DNA from: Maribellus luteus
GTDB taxonomy: Bacteria; Bacteroidota; Bacteroidia; Bacteroidales; Prolixibacteraceae
Reading direction: 5' to 3'
Assembly: GCF_003576475.1 (NCBI RefSeq)
Contig: NZ_QWGR01000006.1
Coordinates: 1-64,000, forward strand
Length of the DNA: 64,000 nucleotides
A program made the translations under genes and the position numbers. A model generated the notes under the pieces. That model had not been told where the DNA came from, did no database searches, and saw only the letters and a list, made by a program, of their open reading frames with translations. Shown here piece by piece: positions 42,362 through 51,570 of the stretch (the first letter of the stretch is position 1; the number at the start of each line of letters is the position of its first letter).

Positions 42362-43165
42362 TCAGCAGCAAAGCATTACTGCTTCCATAAATTTTTTGGG
42401 TTGTTCGGCATGAAGCCAGTGCCCCGCGCCGGGAATGTCCACGATTTTGGCTTCGGGGTAAATTTCTTTGATCAGGGTTTCGTCCTCGGGCAAAATGTAG
42501 CGCGACAACATGCCACGGATAAAAATAACCGGGTAGGCCGTGATCGGCGTGCGGTCGTCAAGCCAGTTCAGGTTAACCCCGCCGACTATTTCATCCAGGT
42601 GATCGTACAGTACTTCCACGTTTACCCGCCACTGGTAGCGTTTGGTGGCTTTGTTTTTCTCCACATTTTTCAGCAAAAACTGCCGGATGCGGGCATCGTC
42701 CAGTTTCTCTGCCAAGAAATCATCCACATCGGTTCTGGATTTAACCTGCGAGAAATCAATTTCCTGCATGGCCAGCAGAATATTCCGGTGGAGGTAAAAC
42801 TGGCTGTCTTCTTTCAGTAAAAGGTAATCTTTGGGGGCAATGTCGGCAATCACCAGTTTTTCGACGCGCTCGGGGTAATCGGCGGCAAACCACATGGCTG
42901 TTTTTCCGCCCATGCTGTGCCCGAGCAATGTTGCTTTCTCGATGTTGTGCCGGTCAAAAAACTCGAGCAAATCGGCCCGCATGTCGTTGTAGGTATGCGA
43001 CGCGGCAAAGGGAGAGCGCCCGTGGTTTCGCTGGTCGAGCATGTAAACCGTGTGCTTTTCGGCCAGACGTTTTCCAATGTTCATCCAGTTGTCCGACGAA
43101 CCGTATAATCCATGAACCACCACTAACGGCGATCCGCTGCCTTCTTTTCTGTAAAACAATTCCAT
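42362..43165 (-). CDS. Alpha/beta-fold hydrolase (YbfF-like esterase)
   Basis: A 267-residue cytoplasmic hydrolase. HGLYGSSDNW forms the oxyanion-hole segment, the nucleophile Ser lies in LLGHSMGGKTAMWFA, the acid is in the later strand and the catalytic His in GAGHWLHAEQP. The pattern DQRNHGRSP and the overall length match the YbfF/acyl-esterase branch. The natural substrate is unknown; thioesterase or carboxylesterase activity is reported for relatives. It lies 43 bp after pdxJ on the same strand, so the two may share a transcript. Confidence 0.93.
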   Translation of the reverse strand: MELFYRKEGSGSPLVVVHGLYGSSDNWMNIGKRLAEKHTVYMLDQRNHGRSPFAASHTYNDMRADLLEFFDRHNIEKATLLGHSMGGKTAMWFAADYPERVEKLVIADIAPKDYLLLKEDSQFYLHRNILLAMQEIDFSQVKSRTDVDDFLAEKLDDARIRQFLLKNVEKNKATKRYQWRVNVEVLYDHLDEIVGGVNLNWLDDRTPITAYPVIFIRGMLSRYILPEDETLIKEIYPEAKIVDIPGAGHWLHAEQPKKFMEAVMLCC

Positions 43166-43208
43166 ACGATAGTCGCAGTTTTCAGTCTCAGTAAACAGTT
43201 TTGTGTTC

Positions 43209-43922
43209 CTACTTTAGACAGTCGAGGTATTTCTGAATGGTGGTTTCGAGTCCCAGGTAGAGTGCATCGGCAATCAGGGCGTGTCCGATCGAAACTTCCT
43301 TCAGGTTGGGTATTTTGTGGTACATAAACGGCAGGTTTTCGAGGCTGAGATCGTGCCCGGCATTTACATCGATCCCCAGGTTTTCTGCCACCTTGGCTGC
43401 CCGTACGAAAGGCTCGATTGCCTGGTTTTTGTCGATCGGGTAGAGCGTGGCATAGGGTTCGGTATACAGCTCAATGCGGTCGGTACGGATTTCTGCAGCA
43501 CCTTCCACCGCTTTTTCTTCCGGATCAACAAAAATGGACGTTCTGATTCCGTGCGACTGAAGACGGGCAATCACTTCTTTTAAAAAGCCCATGTGTTTCC
43601 AGGTGTCCCATCCGTGGTCGCTGGTCAGCTGGTCGTTCGAATCGGGAACCAGCGTTACCTGGTCGGCCTGAACTTCGATCACCATTTTCAAAAAATCTTC
43701 ACTGGGGTAGCCTTCAATATTAAACTCGGTTGTAATCAGCGGTTTAATCTCGTAAACATCCTTGCGGGTGATGTGCCGTTCATCGGGGCGTGGATGAATG
43801 GTAATTCCCTGTGCTCCAAATTGCTGGCAGCGGATGGCTGCGTCTTTCACACTTGGCATACTGCCGCCACGTGAGTTTCTCAGTGTGGCAATTTTATTTA
43901 TATTTACACTTAGTCTGGTCAT
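43209..43922 (-). CDS. pdxJ: Pyridoxine 5'-phosphate synthase
   Basis: Last step of the deoxyxylulose-dependent vitamin B6 pathway: condenses 3-amino-2-oxopropyl phosphate with deoxyxylulose 5-phosphate. The 237-residue TIM barrel shows the typical LSVNINKIATLRNSRGG start, IHPRPDERHI, FNIEGYPSEDF, QVTLVPD, SIFVDPE, and the C-terminal NAGHDLSLENLP and SIGHALIADALYLGLE. Length matches the family. It is divergently arranged with the CBS gene. Neighbouring nadK and uppS on the plus strand keep the order common to Bacteroidota chromosomes. Confidence 0.98.
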   Translation of the reverse strand: MTRLSVNINKIATLRNSRGGSMPSVKDAAIRCQQFGAQGITIHPRPDERHITRKDVYEIKPLITTEFNIEGYPSEDFLKMVIEVQADQVTLVPDSNDQLTSDHGWDTWKHMGFLKEVIARLQSHGIRTSIFVDPEEKAVEGAAEIRTDRIELYTEPYATLYPIDKNQAIEPFVRAAKVAENLGIDVNAGHDLSLENLPFMYHKIPNLKEVSIGHALIADALYLGLETTIQKYLDCLK

Positions 43923-43989
43923 TCCTTAAAATTTTTGGAACGCAAGTTACAATTTTCGGGTATAACCAGTAACGATAAACCGTAAAGTT

Positions 43990-44655
43990 TTGTTGGCAGA
44001 TCGACTCATATCAGATGCAATTATTCCGGTGCGCAGCAGCGATCCCGGGAAGAAAGCCTTGAATTACATGGATGTAAACCGTGTGTCGCATATCCCGGTT
44101 GTGGACGAATCGAAGTACCTGGGCCTGGTTTCGGATAAGCTGATTTACGACCTGAATCTGATGGACGAACCGATTAGCCGGGAACTGGACAAGCTGGATA
44201 CAACTCATGCACACATCGATCAGCATATTTTTGAGCTGGCAGTACTGATGTACAAACTTAAAATTAGTGTTTTGCCGGTACTGGATAAAGACCATTATTA
44301 CATGGGGTCGATTACCTTGTATGACCTGGCCAGGAGATTTGCCAGTTTGTTTTCGCTTCAGGAGCCCGGTGGCGTGCTGGTTTTGGAAATGAATGTGAAT
44401 GATTATTCGGTGGCACAAATCACCCAGATCATCGAAAGCAACGATGTGAAAATTCTTAGTTTTTTTGTAGACCGCAGGCCCGGAACCAACATGCTTGATG
44501 TGATTATTAAACTCAATACAGAAGAACTTTCGGCGGTGGTGCAGGCGCTGATGCGTTACGATTACAATGTAAAGGCCACTTACCAGGACCGCTCGATGTT
44601 GAACGACTTGTACAAAGATCGTTACGACCAGTTCATGAAATTTATGAATATTTAA
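43990..44655 (+). CDS. CBS-domain protein with TTG start
   Basis: A 221-residue protein with two CBS motifs (about 1-65 and 70-125) and a C-terminal ACT-like region (NDYSVAQITQIIESNDVKILSFF). Upstream the frame is closed at 43963-43965 and there is no ATG before residue 27, which would cut into the first CBS motif, so TTG at 43990 (or 43993) is the likely start. CBS pairs bind adenine nucleotides, and such proteins can regulate partner enzymes. The gene lies 12 bp upstream of nadK, suggesting a regulatory link to NAD(P) metabolism; that is an inference. Confidence 0.85.
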   Translation: MLADRLISDAIIPVRSSDPGKKALNYMDVNRVSHIPVVDESKYLGLVSDKLIYDLNLMDEPISRELDKLDTTHAHIDQHIFELAVLMYKLKISVLPVLDKDHYYMGSITLYDLARRFASLFSLQEPGGVLVLEMNVNDYSVAQITQIIESNDVKILSFFVDRRPGTNMLDVIIKLNTEELSAVVQALMRYDYNVKATYQDRSMLNDLYKDRYDQFMKFMNI

Positions 44656-44667
44656 AGCAACTCTTAA

Positions 44668-45549
44668 ATGAAGGTAGCGGTTTTTGGAACCCATGTTTCG
44701 GAGCATTTTACACCTGTTTTGCAGGATTTCTTTGGCTTTCTGAAAGCACACAATATACAGGTGCAGGTGTACAAACCTTTTTACGACCACCTGATAAAGG
44801 ATATAAATGCAGATGTTTATTATTCATCGTTCTTTCATTCGCATGATGATTTTGACAGCGGAAATGCATTTATTTTCAGTGTGGGAGGCGATGGTACCTT
44901 TCTTCAGTCGGTGCTGCACATACGCAATTTCGAGGTGCCGGTAATTGGAGTAAATGCCGGGAGACTGGGGTTTCTGGCCGATATATCAGAAGACCATATG
45001 AGGGATGCCCTGATCCATATCTTTAAACACAACTATAAAGTAGTGGAACGTTCGATGCTCGAAATTGAGTTTTCTGACCGCGAAAACCTGGATTTTAATT
45101 ATGCGCTGAACGAAACTACGGTGTTAAAGACTGATAACTCGTCGATGTTAAACGTGATGGCTTTTATTGACGGGGAGTTTCTGAATAATTACTGGGCCGA
45201 CGGTTTGATTGTAGCCACCCCAACCGGATCAACGGCTTATTCGCTGAGTGTTGGAGGCCCTATTTTAACACCCGACTCCGAGAATTTTATAATAACTCCG
45301 CTGGCACCGCATAACCTCACCATCCGGCCGATTGTAGTACCCGACAATTGCGAAATTGTACTTAAAGTGGAAGGTCGTGGCTCCAATTACCTCATTTCGC
45401 TTGATTCGCGTTCGGAGGCAGTCGAGTTTTCGACCCTTATCAAAATCCGTAAGGCATCCTTCAAATTAAAAACCCTGCAGCTTCCTGAACAGCCCTTTTT
45501 CAGCACCTTACGGAATAAGTTGATGTGGGGCGTTGACCGCCGAAATTGA
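44668..45549 (+). CDS. nadK: NAD kinase
   Basis: Phosphorylates NAD to NADP with ATP or polyphosphate. The 293-residue cytoplasmic enzyme has the signature GGDGT (73-77, Asp75 catalytic) in FSVGGDGTFLQ, the NAD-binding NETTVL, and DGLIVATPTGSTAYSLSVGGPIL. The length is typical. It follows the CBS-domain gene after 12 bp. The CBS-nadK pair is a regular part of the conserved Bacteroidota cluster that continues with DUF6089, uppS and bamA, although a promoter region of about 310 bp separates them here. Confidence 0.97.
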   Translation: MKVAVFGTHVSEHFTPVLQDFFGFLKAHNIQVQVYKPFYDHLIKDINADVYYSSFFHSHDDFDSGNAFIFSVGGDGTFLQSVLHIRNFEVPVIGVNAGRLGFLADISEDHMRDALIHIFKHNYKVVERSMLEIEFSDRENLDFNYALNETTVLKTDNSSMLNVMAFIDGEFLNNYWADGLIVATPTGSTAYSLSVGGPILTPDSENFIITPLAPHNLTIRPIVVPDNCEIVLKVEGRGSNYLISLDSRSEAVEFSTLIKIRKASFKLKTLQLPEQPFFSTLRNKLMWGVDRRN

Positions 45550-45863
45550 ATTTCATCCAATGCTTAACAATTTTTAATCTTTGTTTGTGTTTTATAAGAG
45601 CGACAGGTTATGTTATTTTTAGAATTATATTACTTTTGTAGCTTTTGAAAAACGAAGGAAAGATCGATTTTTTCGATTAAAAATGTTGAAATTCAGTTGT
45701 TTATGAAAGCTGCTGGCCGGGAGTGAAAAGTTGTAATTTAACCCCGTTTTTTTGATCCTAACGAATCTGAAACAAAGCCAAACCTTTCTAAAAGCAATTC
45801 GGCAACAAGGATAAAAATAACATGCCTGAAATCAGAGTTAAAAAAACGAAATGGAATGCCAAT
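45550..45863. other. Promoter region of the DUF6089-uppS-bamA operon
   Basis: An AT-rich region without a gene. TACTTTTG at 45631-45638 on the plus strand fits the -7 consensus; it would give a long leader of about 220 bases. I see no clear -33 box, terminator for nadK or repeat. Confidence 0.45.
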
Positions 45864-46616
45864 ATGAAAAGACTAGCATTGGTGTTTGCAATTGTTTTGA
45901 TGACGGTATCAGGACATGCACAAAGAACAGCCGACATCGGGATTTGGGGCGGAACGTCAACCGTTTGGGGAGACATGGATAACAACGCCGCATTTGAAAC
46001 ATTCAACCCTACTTTCGGGGCTTATTTCAGGTATAATTTTAATGCGCGGGTGGCATTAAGAGCCATGTTCCTGACCGGAAGCATGTCGCGCGAAGGCACA
46101 GTGGAGGAAGCTCCCTGGGAATTTGACAAAAGCGCCCAGGACCTGACATTGCAGGCCGAAATTAATTACCTGAAGTACATTCTGGGGAAGAAGAAACTCC
46201 GTTTTAGTCCTTATGTTACCATAGGCGTTGGGGTATCGTATTTCTCTTACACATTTCGTCCCGAAGACGTTTATGTGTTTAATCCCGATCATCCCGAGAT
46301 TGAGATTGACGGTAGCGGAAATTTTGTGGCCCGCGGGGAAGAGTCGGAAGTGGTACCCACCATTCCGTTCGGTTTTGGTTTTAAATACACCATTGGCGAG
46401 CGTTTGGGATTGGGAATTGAATACCAGATGCGGAAATACATGAGTGACCGCCTGGACGACCTGGATGATCCGCTGGCATATAAAAACGGGAATGAGGAGG
46501 TCTCATATAACCAGAATAGTCATAACAACGACTGGGTAGGTTATTTGGGCGTTCACCTTACTTACAAGATATACATTGGCAAGAAAGCTTGCCCGGCTTA
46601 CGAAAGCAAACAATAA
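45864..46616 (+). CDS. DUF6089-family outer-membrane beta-barrel protein
   Basis: 250 residues from the ATG at 45864, which opens a good signal peptide (MKRLALVFAIVLMTVSGHAQ); a longer frame adds 14 charged residues. The mature part is a small beta-barrel with strands rich in Tyr/Phe and Gly (IGIWGGTSTVWGDM, YLKYILGKKKLRFSPYVTIGVGVSYFSY, GLGIEYQMRKYMSD). The final strand is VGYLGVHLTYKIYIG. In Bacteroidota this family precedes uppS and bamA in a conserved order; it may assist or be a substrate of outer-membrane assembly, but the function is unknown. Two bases separate it from uppS. Confidence 0.85.
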   Translation: MKRLALVFAIVLMTVSGHAQRTADIGIWGGTSTVWGDMDNNAAFETFNPTFGAYFRYNFNARVALRAMFLTGSMSREGTVEEAPWEFDKSAQDLTLQAEINYLKYILGKKKLRFSPYVTIGVGVSYFSYTFRPEDVYVFNPDHPEIEIDGSGNFVARGEESEVVPTIPFGFGFKYTIGERLGLGIEYQMRKYMSDRLDDLDDPLAYKNGNEEVSYNQNSHNNDWVGYLGVHLTYKIYIGKKACPAYESKQ

Positions 46617-46618
46617 AA

Positions 46619-47365
46619 ATGGAATCGTTCAGAAATAAGATAGATATCAACAACATACCACAGCACGTTGCGATCATCATGGATGGGAATGGCAGATGGG
46701 CTGAGCGGCATGGCAAGGCCCGTATGACAGGGCATGAACATGGCGTGGAAGCTGTTCGTGCGGTTGTGGAAGGAGCCGGGGAAATAGGGGTGAAGCATCT
46801 TACGCTTTATGCCTTTTCTACTGAAAACTGGAACCGCCCCAAAGCAGAGGTCGATGCCTTGATGGGCTTGTTGGTACATGCCATTGAGATGGAAACCGAT
46901 TCCCTGATGAAGAACAACGTACGTTTGGATGCCATTGGCGATATTGAAGCCATGCCCGATCCGGTACGTAAACAACTGGAACAATGTATCCTCCGGCTGA
47001 GCAAAAATACCGGGCTGAACCTGATTTTAGCCCTGAGTTACAGCGGACAGTGGGATATTCTGAATTCCGTTAAGAAAATTGCAAAAGACGTTGTTGAACA
47101 TAAACTGAAACCAGAAGAGATAAATAATAAACTGTTCAGAAGTTATTTGTCCACATCCGGCGTGCCGGATCCGGAATTGCTCGTCAGAACCAGTGGTGAG
47201 TACCGGATCAGTAATTTTTTACTGTGGCAGATTGCTTATTCTGAATTGTATTTTACTTCAAAGTTATGGCCTGATTTCAGGAAAAATGACCTTTTTGAAG
47301 CGATCGTAGATTACCAGAACAGAGAGAGAAGATTTGGAAAAACAAGTGAACAGTTAATGAGCTAA
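46619..47365 (+). CDS. uppS: Isoprenyl transferase (undecaprenyl diphosphate synthase)
   Basis: Cis-prenyltransferase that makes the C55 lipid carrier of peptidoglycan and surface glycans. 248 residues from the ATG at 46619; an in-frame start 30 bp earlier lies inside the DUF6089 gene. The catalytic signature is IIMDGNGRWAERHG near the N-terminus, followed by HLTLYAFSTENWNRP and the C-terminal DPELLVRTSGEYRISNFLLWQIAYSELYFT. The gene is 2 bp behind DUF6089 and 4 bp ahead of bamA, so these form one transcript. Length fits the family. Confidence 0.97.
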   Translation: MESFRNKIDINNIPQHVAIIMDGNGRWAERHGKARMTGHEHGVEAVRAVVEGAGEIGVKHLTLYAFSTENWNRPKAEVDALMGLLVHAIEMETDSLMKNNVRLDAIGDIEAMPDPVRKQLEQCILRLSKNTGLNLILALSYSGQWDILNSVKKIAKDVVEHKLKPEEINNKLFRSYLSTSGVPDPELLVRTSGEYRISNFLLWQIAYSELYFTSKLWPDFRKNDLFEAIVDYQNRERRFGKTSEQLMS

Positions 47366-47369
47366 TTTT

Positions 47370-50051
47370 ATGATTAAACTACAAAAGTCGATAATAGGGC
47401 TTTTATTCCTATTTGTAACTTTTTTACCGCATGCAAAGGCGCAGGAAGCCGATAGTACCAACTTTTCGGTGTATTATTCCAGTGCCAGGAAGTACACGAT
47501 TGCAGACATTCAGGTCTCCGGGATTCGTTACCTGGATAAAACCGTGTTGATTCAGTTATCCGGGCTTACCGTGGGCGATTATGTCGAGGTGCCAGGAGAT
47601 AAAATTACCGAAGCAATCAAAAAATTATGGCAACAGGGTTTGTTTTCGGATGTGAAAATAACCGCCACTAAAATTGTAGAAGGAGACATTTGGCTTGATA
47701 TCTATTTACAGGAGAGGCCCCGTCTGTCGGATGTTAATTTCTACGGTGTTTCCAAATCAGAAAAAGACGACATCACCGAAAAGGTTCTTTTGTTACGCGG
47801 AAGCCAGATTACCGACCACCAGGTAAACAGTGCACAACGTACCATTAAAGGAATATTTACCGCGAAAGGCTTCCTCAATACCGATGTAAACATTGTTCAG
47901 CGTGATGACAGCACGCAGAACAACAGCGTTGTCCTCGATATATATGTGGACAAGAAGGAAAAGGTAAAAGTCAACAACATCGAGATTGAAGGAAACGAAG
48001 CCTTGTCGGACAATGCCCTGGAAAAAGCGATGAAGAAAACCAACGAGAAGTCGTTGCGTAATTTCTTCAAAACCAAAAAGTACCTTGAAGAAGAGTACGA
48101 AAAGGATAAGGTAAACATGGTTGACAAATACAACGAAAAAGGATACCGCGATGCCGTGGTTACCAACGACTCTGTTTTCCAGGTGCAGGTGGGGAAAAAG
48201 AACAAGACCCGTGTCAATATCGACATGACGGTGGAAGAAGGAGACAAGTATTACTTTGGTGATATTAAATGGGTGGGGAACACCGTTTACCCGTCAGAGT
48301 ACCTGAGTACAGTGTTGGGAATTAAAAAGGGAGATGTCTTCAACCAGAAGATTCTGGATAAACGCTTGTTTGACAACGACGAAGGTTTGAACAACCTGTA
48401 CCTCGACCAGGGATATCTGTTTTTTAACCTCGAACCGGTGGAGGTGAATGTTAACAAGGATACCATCGATTACGAGATGCGTATTATGGAAGGCAAACAG
48501 GCTACCATCAACGAAGTACGCATTGTGGGGAACACCAAAACGCACGAACACGTGGCTCGTAGAGAAGTTCGTACTTATCCGGGCGATCTTTTCAGCAAAA
48601 CATTGTTGATGCGTTCGTATCGTGAATTGGCGCAGCTCGGGCATTTCGACCCGGAAGCGATTAATCCCGATGTGCAACCTCACCCCGAAGACGGCACGGT
48701 TGACATTGAGTACCAGTTGCAGGAAAAAGCCAACGACCAGATCGAGCTTTCAGGAGGTTGGGGAGCCGGTATGTTTGTTGGATCGGTAGGTCTGAAGTTT
48801 GCCAACTTTTCGGTGCGTAACATCTTTAACAAGGAAGCCTGGCGTCCGCTCCCGACCGGCGACGGACAAACGCTTAGTTTGCGTTATCAAACCAGTGGAA
48901 AATACTACCGTACGGTAAGTTTGTCGTTTATTGAGCCCTGGCTGGGAGGTAAAAAACCGAACTCTCTTTCGCTGTCGCTTTCGCATTCAAGAATCAACTA
49001 CAGCGCCAATAAATATTACCAGTCGTACAATCCTTACGGTTACGGCGGTGGTTATGGCGGTTATGGCGGTTACAGTGGATATGGCGGCTACAATCCTTAC
49101 GGTTATGGCTACGGAAGTTATTACCCCAGCTATAACTATAACTACGGATCGGAAAGCGATAACGAAGATGAAGCCCAGATTTGGGAAACAACAGCGTTGG
49201 CACTCGGATACGGTTACCGGTTGTCGTGGCCCGATGACTACTTTACTGTGTACCACGAAGCTTCGCTCGAACACTATAATTTAAGGAACATGGGAAGTTA
49301 TTTTGCGTTCCTGGCCGACGAGGGCGGACAAGTAAACGGAACATTTAACAACCTGGGGTTTAAAACCGTTGTGGGCCGTAGCTCTATCGATAACCCACTG
49401 TATTCACGTAGGGGGTCTAATTTATCACTGACCTTGAAAATGACACCGCCTTATTCATGGTTTACCAATACCGATTACTCGGACGAGAACCTGTCGAATA
49501 AAGATCGCTACAAATGGATCGAATACCACAAGTGGTTGCTAAAAGGACAAATATATAACCCGCTGACCAATCCTAATTCAGATCATACACTTGTACTGCG
49601 TACAGCCTTTGAGATGGGATTCCTCGGATATTTCGACAAGGGAAGACAATCGCCGTTCGAAGGATTTATCGTGGGTGGTTCGGGTATGTCGGGCTATAAC
49701 ATGTACGGAACCGACTATGTGGCTTTAAGAGGTTACAAGGATTACAGTTTGAGTCCTTCCAGCGGGTCGAAAATGTACTCGAAATTTACCATGGAACTTC
49801 GTTTCCCGATCACCCTGAAACCAAGTGCTACGATTTACGCACTGGCTTTTATTGAAGGTGGTAACACCAGTATGTCGTTCCAGAATTATTCTCCGTTTAA
49901 TTTGCATCGCTCCGCAGGGTTGGGGGTACGTATTTTTCTCCCGATGTTTGGTTTGATGGGGATCGACTGGGGATACGGATTTGACGATATACCAGGCTAT
50001 TCAGACGCTGCCGGAAGCCAGTTCCACTTTGTTATCGGACAGCAGTTCTAG
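47370..50051 (+). CDS. bamA: Outer-membrane assembly factor BamA with a Gly/Tyr-rich loop
   Basis: Inserts beta-barrel proteins into the outer membrane. 893 residues: signal peptide ending PHAKAQ, five POTRA-type repeats (about 35-440), then the barrel, with a typical final strand SQFHFVIGQQF ending in Phe. Between two barrel strands, residues 553-588 form a Gly/Tyr-rich stretch (YNPYGYGGGYGGYGGYSGY and on), followed by an acidic run (SESDNEDEAQ). This looks like an extracellular loop inserted in the barrel. Neighbours uppS and two ompH/Skp genes give the usual periplasmic chaperone context. Length is above that of Proteobacterial BamA (about 800). Confidence 0.96.
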   Translation: MIKLQKSIIGLLFLFVTFLPHAKAQEADSTNFSVYYSSARKYTIADIQVSGIRYLDKTVLIQLSGLTVGDYVEVPGDKITEAIKKLWQQGLFSDVKITATKIVEGDIWLDIYLQERPRLSDVNFYGVSKSEKDDITEKVLLLRGSQITDHQVNSAQRTIKGIFTAKGFLNTDVNIVQRDDSTQNNSVVLDIYVDKKEKVKVNNIEIEGNEALSDNALEKAMKKTNEKSLRNFFKTKKYLEEEYEKDKVNMVDKYNEKGYRDAVVTNDSVFQVQVGKKNKTRVNIDMTVEEGDKYYFGDIKWVGNTVYPSEYLSTVLGIKKGDVFNQKILDKRLFDNDEGLNNLYLDQGYLFFNLEPVEVNVNKDTIDYEMRIMEGKQATINEVRIVGNTKTHEHVARREVRTYPGDLFSKTLLMRSYRELAQLGHFDPEAINPDVQPHPEDGTVDIEYQLQEKANDQIELSGGWGAGMFVGSVGLKFANFSVRNIFNKEAWRPLPTGDGQTLSLRYQTSGKYYRTVSLSFIEPWLGGKKPNSLSLSLSHSRINYSANKYYQSYNPYGYGGGYGGYGGYSGYGGYNPYGYGYGSYYPSYNYNYGSESDNEDEAQIWETTALALGYGYRLSWPDDYFTVYHEASLEHYNLRNMGSYFAFLADEGGQVNGTFNNLGFKTVVGRSSIDNPLYSRRGSNLSLTLKMTPPYSWFTNTDYSDENLSNKDRYKWIEYHKWLLKGQIYNPLTNPNSDHTLVLRTAFEMGFLGYFDKGRQSPFEGFIVGGSGMSGYNMYGTDYVALRGYKDYSLSPSSGSKMYSKFTMELRFPITLKPSATIYALAFIEGGNTSMSFQNYSPFNLHRSAGLGVRIFLPMFGLMGIDWGYGFDDIPGYSDAAGSQFHFVIGQQF

Positions 50052-50118
50052 AAAAACGTTTTACGATTTGGCATAAAATATGATAGATCGACACCAGAAT
50101 AATTTAAATTGATTTACC

Positions 50119-50631
50119 ATGAAGAAATTAATTTTGACAACAGCCATACTTATTTCGTTCGTGTTTGCATCGCAGGCACAGAAATATGGTTTCATCGATT
50201 CAGAATACATAATGGAGAACATTCCTGCCTATACAGCTGCCCAGGAACAGTTAAATCAGCTGTCGTCGCAATACCAGAAAGAACTGGAGGCGATGCATGC
50301 CGAAGTTGAGCAGATGTACCAGGATTTTCAGGCCGAAAGTGTGTTGCTTTCAGAAGATATGAAACGGAAACGCGAAGACGTGATCATCTCGAAAGAAAAG
50401 GATTACAAACAACTGCAACGGAAGTATTTTGGCCCCAGCGGCGATTTGTTCAGCAAACGCCAGGGACTGGTAAAACCGATTCAGGACGATATTTTTAATG
50501 CCGTTCAGGAGATCGCAACCGAAGGCAGTTATGCCGTTATTTTCGACAAAGCCGGAGGCACTACTTTGTTCTTCACCAATCCGAGGTACGATTTGAGTGA
50601 TCAGGTTTTACAAAAACTCGGATATAAGTAA
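50119..50631 (+). CDS. OmpH/Skp-family periplasmic chaperone, first copy
   Basis: A 170-residue periplasmic chaperone that holds unfolded outer-membrane proteins for BamA. It has a signal peptide (MKKLILTTAILISFVFASQAQ), the KYGFIDSEYIMENIPAYTAAQEQLNQL start of the family, and a long amphipathic coiled coil (about 35-115) that forms the tentacles, then a return to the body domain (GSYAVIFDKAGGTTLFFTNP). It follows bamA after 67 bp and precedes a second copy of the family by 43 bp. Two consecutive copies are usual in Bacteroidota. Confidence 0.95.
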   Translation: MKKLILTTAILISFVFASQAQKYGFIDSEYIMENIPAYTAAQEQLNQLSSQYQKELEAMHAEVEQMYQDFQAESVLLSEDMKRKREDVIISKEKDYKQLQRKYFGPSGDLFSKRQGLVKPIQDDIFNAVQEIATEGSYAVIFDKAGGTTLFFTNPRYDLSDQVLQKLGYK

Positions 50632-50674
50632 AATAAAATTATATTTGCAAGCAAAAATTTAGACCACGCTAATT

Positions 50675-51199
50675 ATGAAAGATTTAATGAAATTACTCGC
50701 AGTGCTCCTGTTTACTGTAACCGCTGCTACTGCTGCTAACGCACAGACTTTGAAGTTCGGACACATTGACCTGCAGGGACTGATACAAGTAATGCCCGAG
50801 AGAACGACTGCTGAAGAAGAATTCAATAAATTCCAGGCCGAATTGGAAGAGATTTTGGGAGATATGCAAACGCAATATCAAACCAAATTAGGCGAATTTG
50901 AACAATTGGGTGCCGATGCTTCTGAAATTAAAAGAAATGCAAAGGTAACTGAGATTCAGGAAATCCAGCAACGTATTCAGAACTACCAGGTAACTGCTCA
51001 GCAGCAACTTCAGCAAAAACAAGGCGAACTTTTACAGCCGGTTTTCGACAAAGCTGAAAAAGCCATCGAAGAAGTGGCCAAGGAAAAAGGTTTGATCTAC
51101 GTATTTGACGCAGGTGTGGCCAACCGTACCATTCTGTACAAATCAAATCAAAGCCTGGACCTGCTTCCCTTAGTAAAAGCAAAATTGGGAATTCAGTAA
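50675..51199 (+). CDS. OmpH/Skp-family periplasmic chaperone, second copy
   Basis: A 174-residue paralogue of the preceding gene. Signal peptide ending ANAQ, the family segment LKFGHIDLQGLIQVMPERTTAEEEFNKFQ, and a coiled coil rich in Gln (about 45-125; IQEIQQRIQNYQVTAQQQLQQ) longer and more Gln-rich than in the first copy, then KGLIYVFDAGVANRTILY. The sequence differs clearly from copy one, so the two may prefer different clients; that is an inference. A strong terminator directly follows, closing the DUF6089-uppS-bamA-ompH-ompH operon. Confidence 0.95.
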   Translation: MKDLMKLLAVLLFTVTAATAANAQTLKFGHIDLQGLIQVMPERTTAEEEFNKFQAELEEILGDMQTQYQTKLGEFEQLGADASEIKRNAKVTEIQEIQQRIQNYQVTAQQQLQQKQGELLQPVFDKAEKAIEEVAKEKGLIYVFDAGVANRTILYKSNQSLDLLPLVKAKLGIQ

Positions 51200-51218
51200 G
51201 CAATTTCCTTTAAGATAT

Positions 51219-51254
51219 AAAAGCCATCCGTCAGCCGACGGGTGGCTTTTTTTA
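51219..51254 (+). terminator. Intrinsic terminator after the second ompH gene
   Basis: AAAAGCCATCCGTC / GACGGGTGGCTTTT, a stem of 14 bp with one G-U pair and a short loop, followed by TTTT. Confidence 0.92.
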
Positions 51255-51570
51255 TGACCAATATCCTCAAGGTATCGAAGAGACTTTCGCTATCGAAGCG
51301 CTCAGCAGTTTAAACCCGTTTAGCGCCTGTTTTCGAACTGAAGGAAAGAGTGCTAGAACGGTTACACACTCGCCGGATTCTTCAGATCGTTTTTGAGATA
51401 ATCGGTCGCTGTTTTCTTGAATTTTATGTTTATTTTTAATCCGCTGGTTAACAGAATATCAACCAAAACCCGATGCATTGAAAACAATACCAGGTAAAGC
51501 CGAAAGCCCTTTAAACCCTTTGCTGGCGCGGATAATAACAACCTTGCAGTAAAACCTAAAAAACAAGCAT
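51255..51570. other. Intergenic region before the small barrel gene
   Basis: No gene is supported, and I see no repeat related to the other families. A minus-strand frame across it also runs into the next gene and looks accidental. No clear promoter box was found. Confidence 0.45.

Noticed and set aside
50119-51199. Recent duplication of ompH
   Set aside because: The two copies differ clearly along their length, and tandem ompH genes are normal in Bacteroidota, so this is an old, lineage-typical pair.
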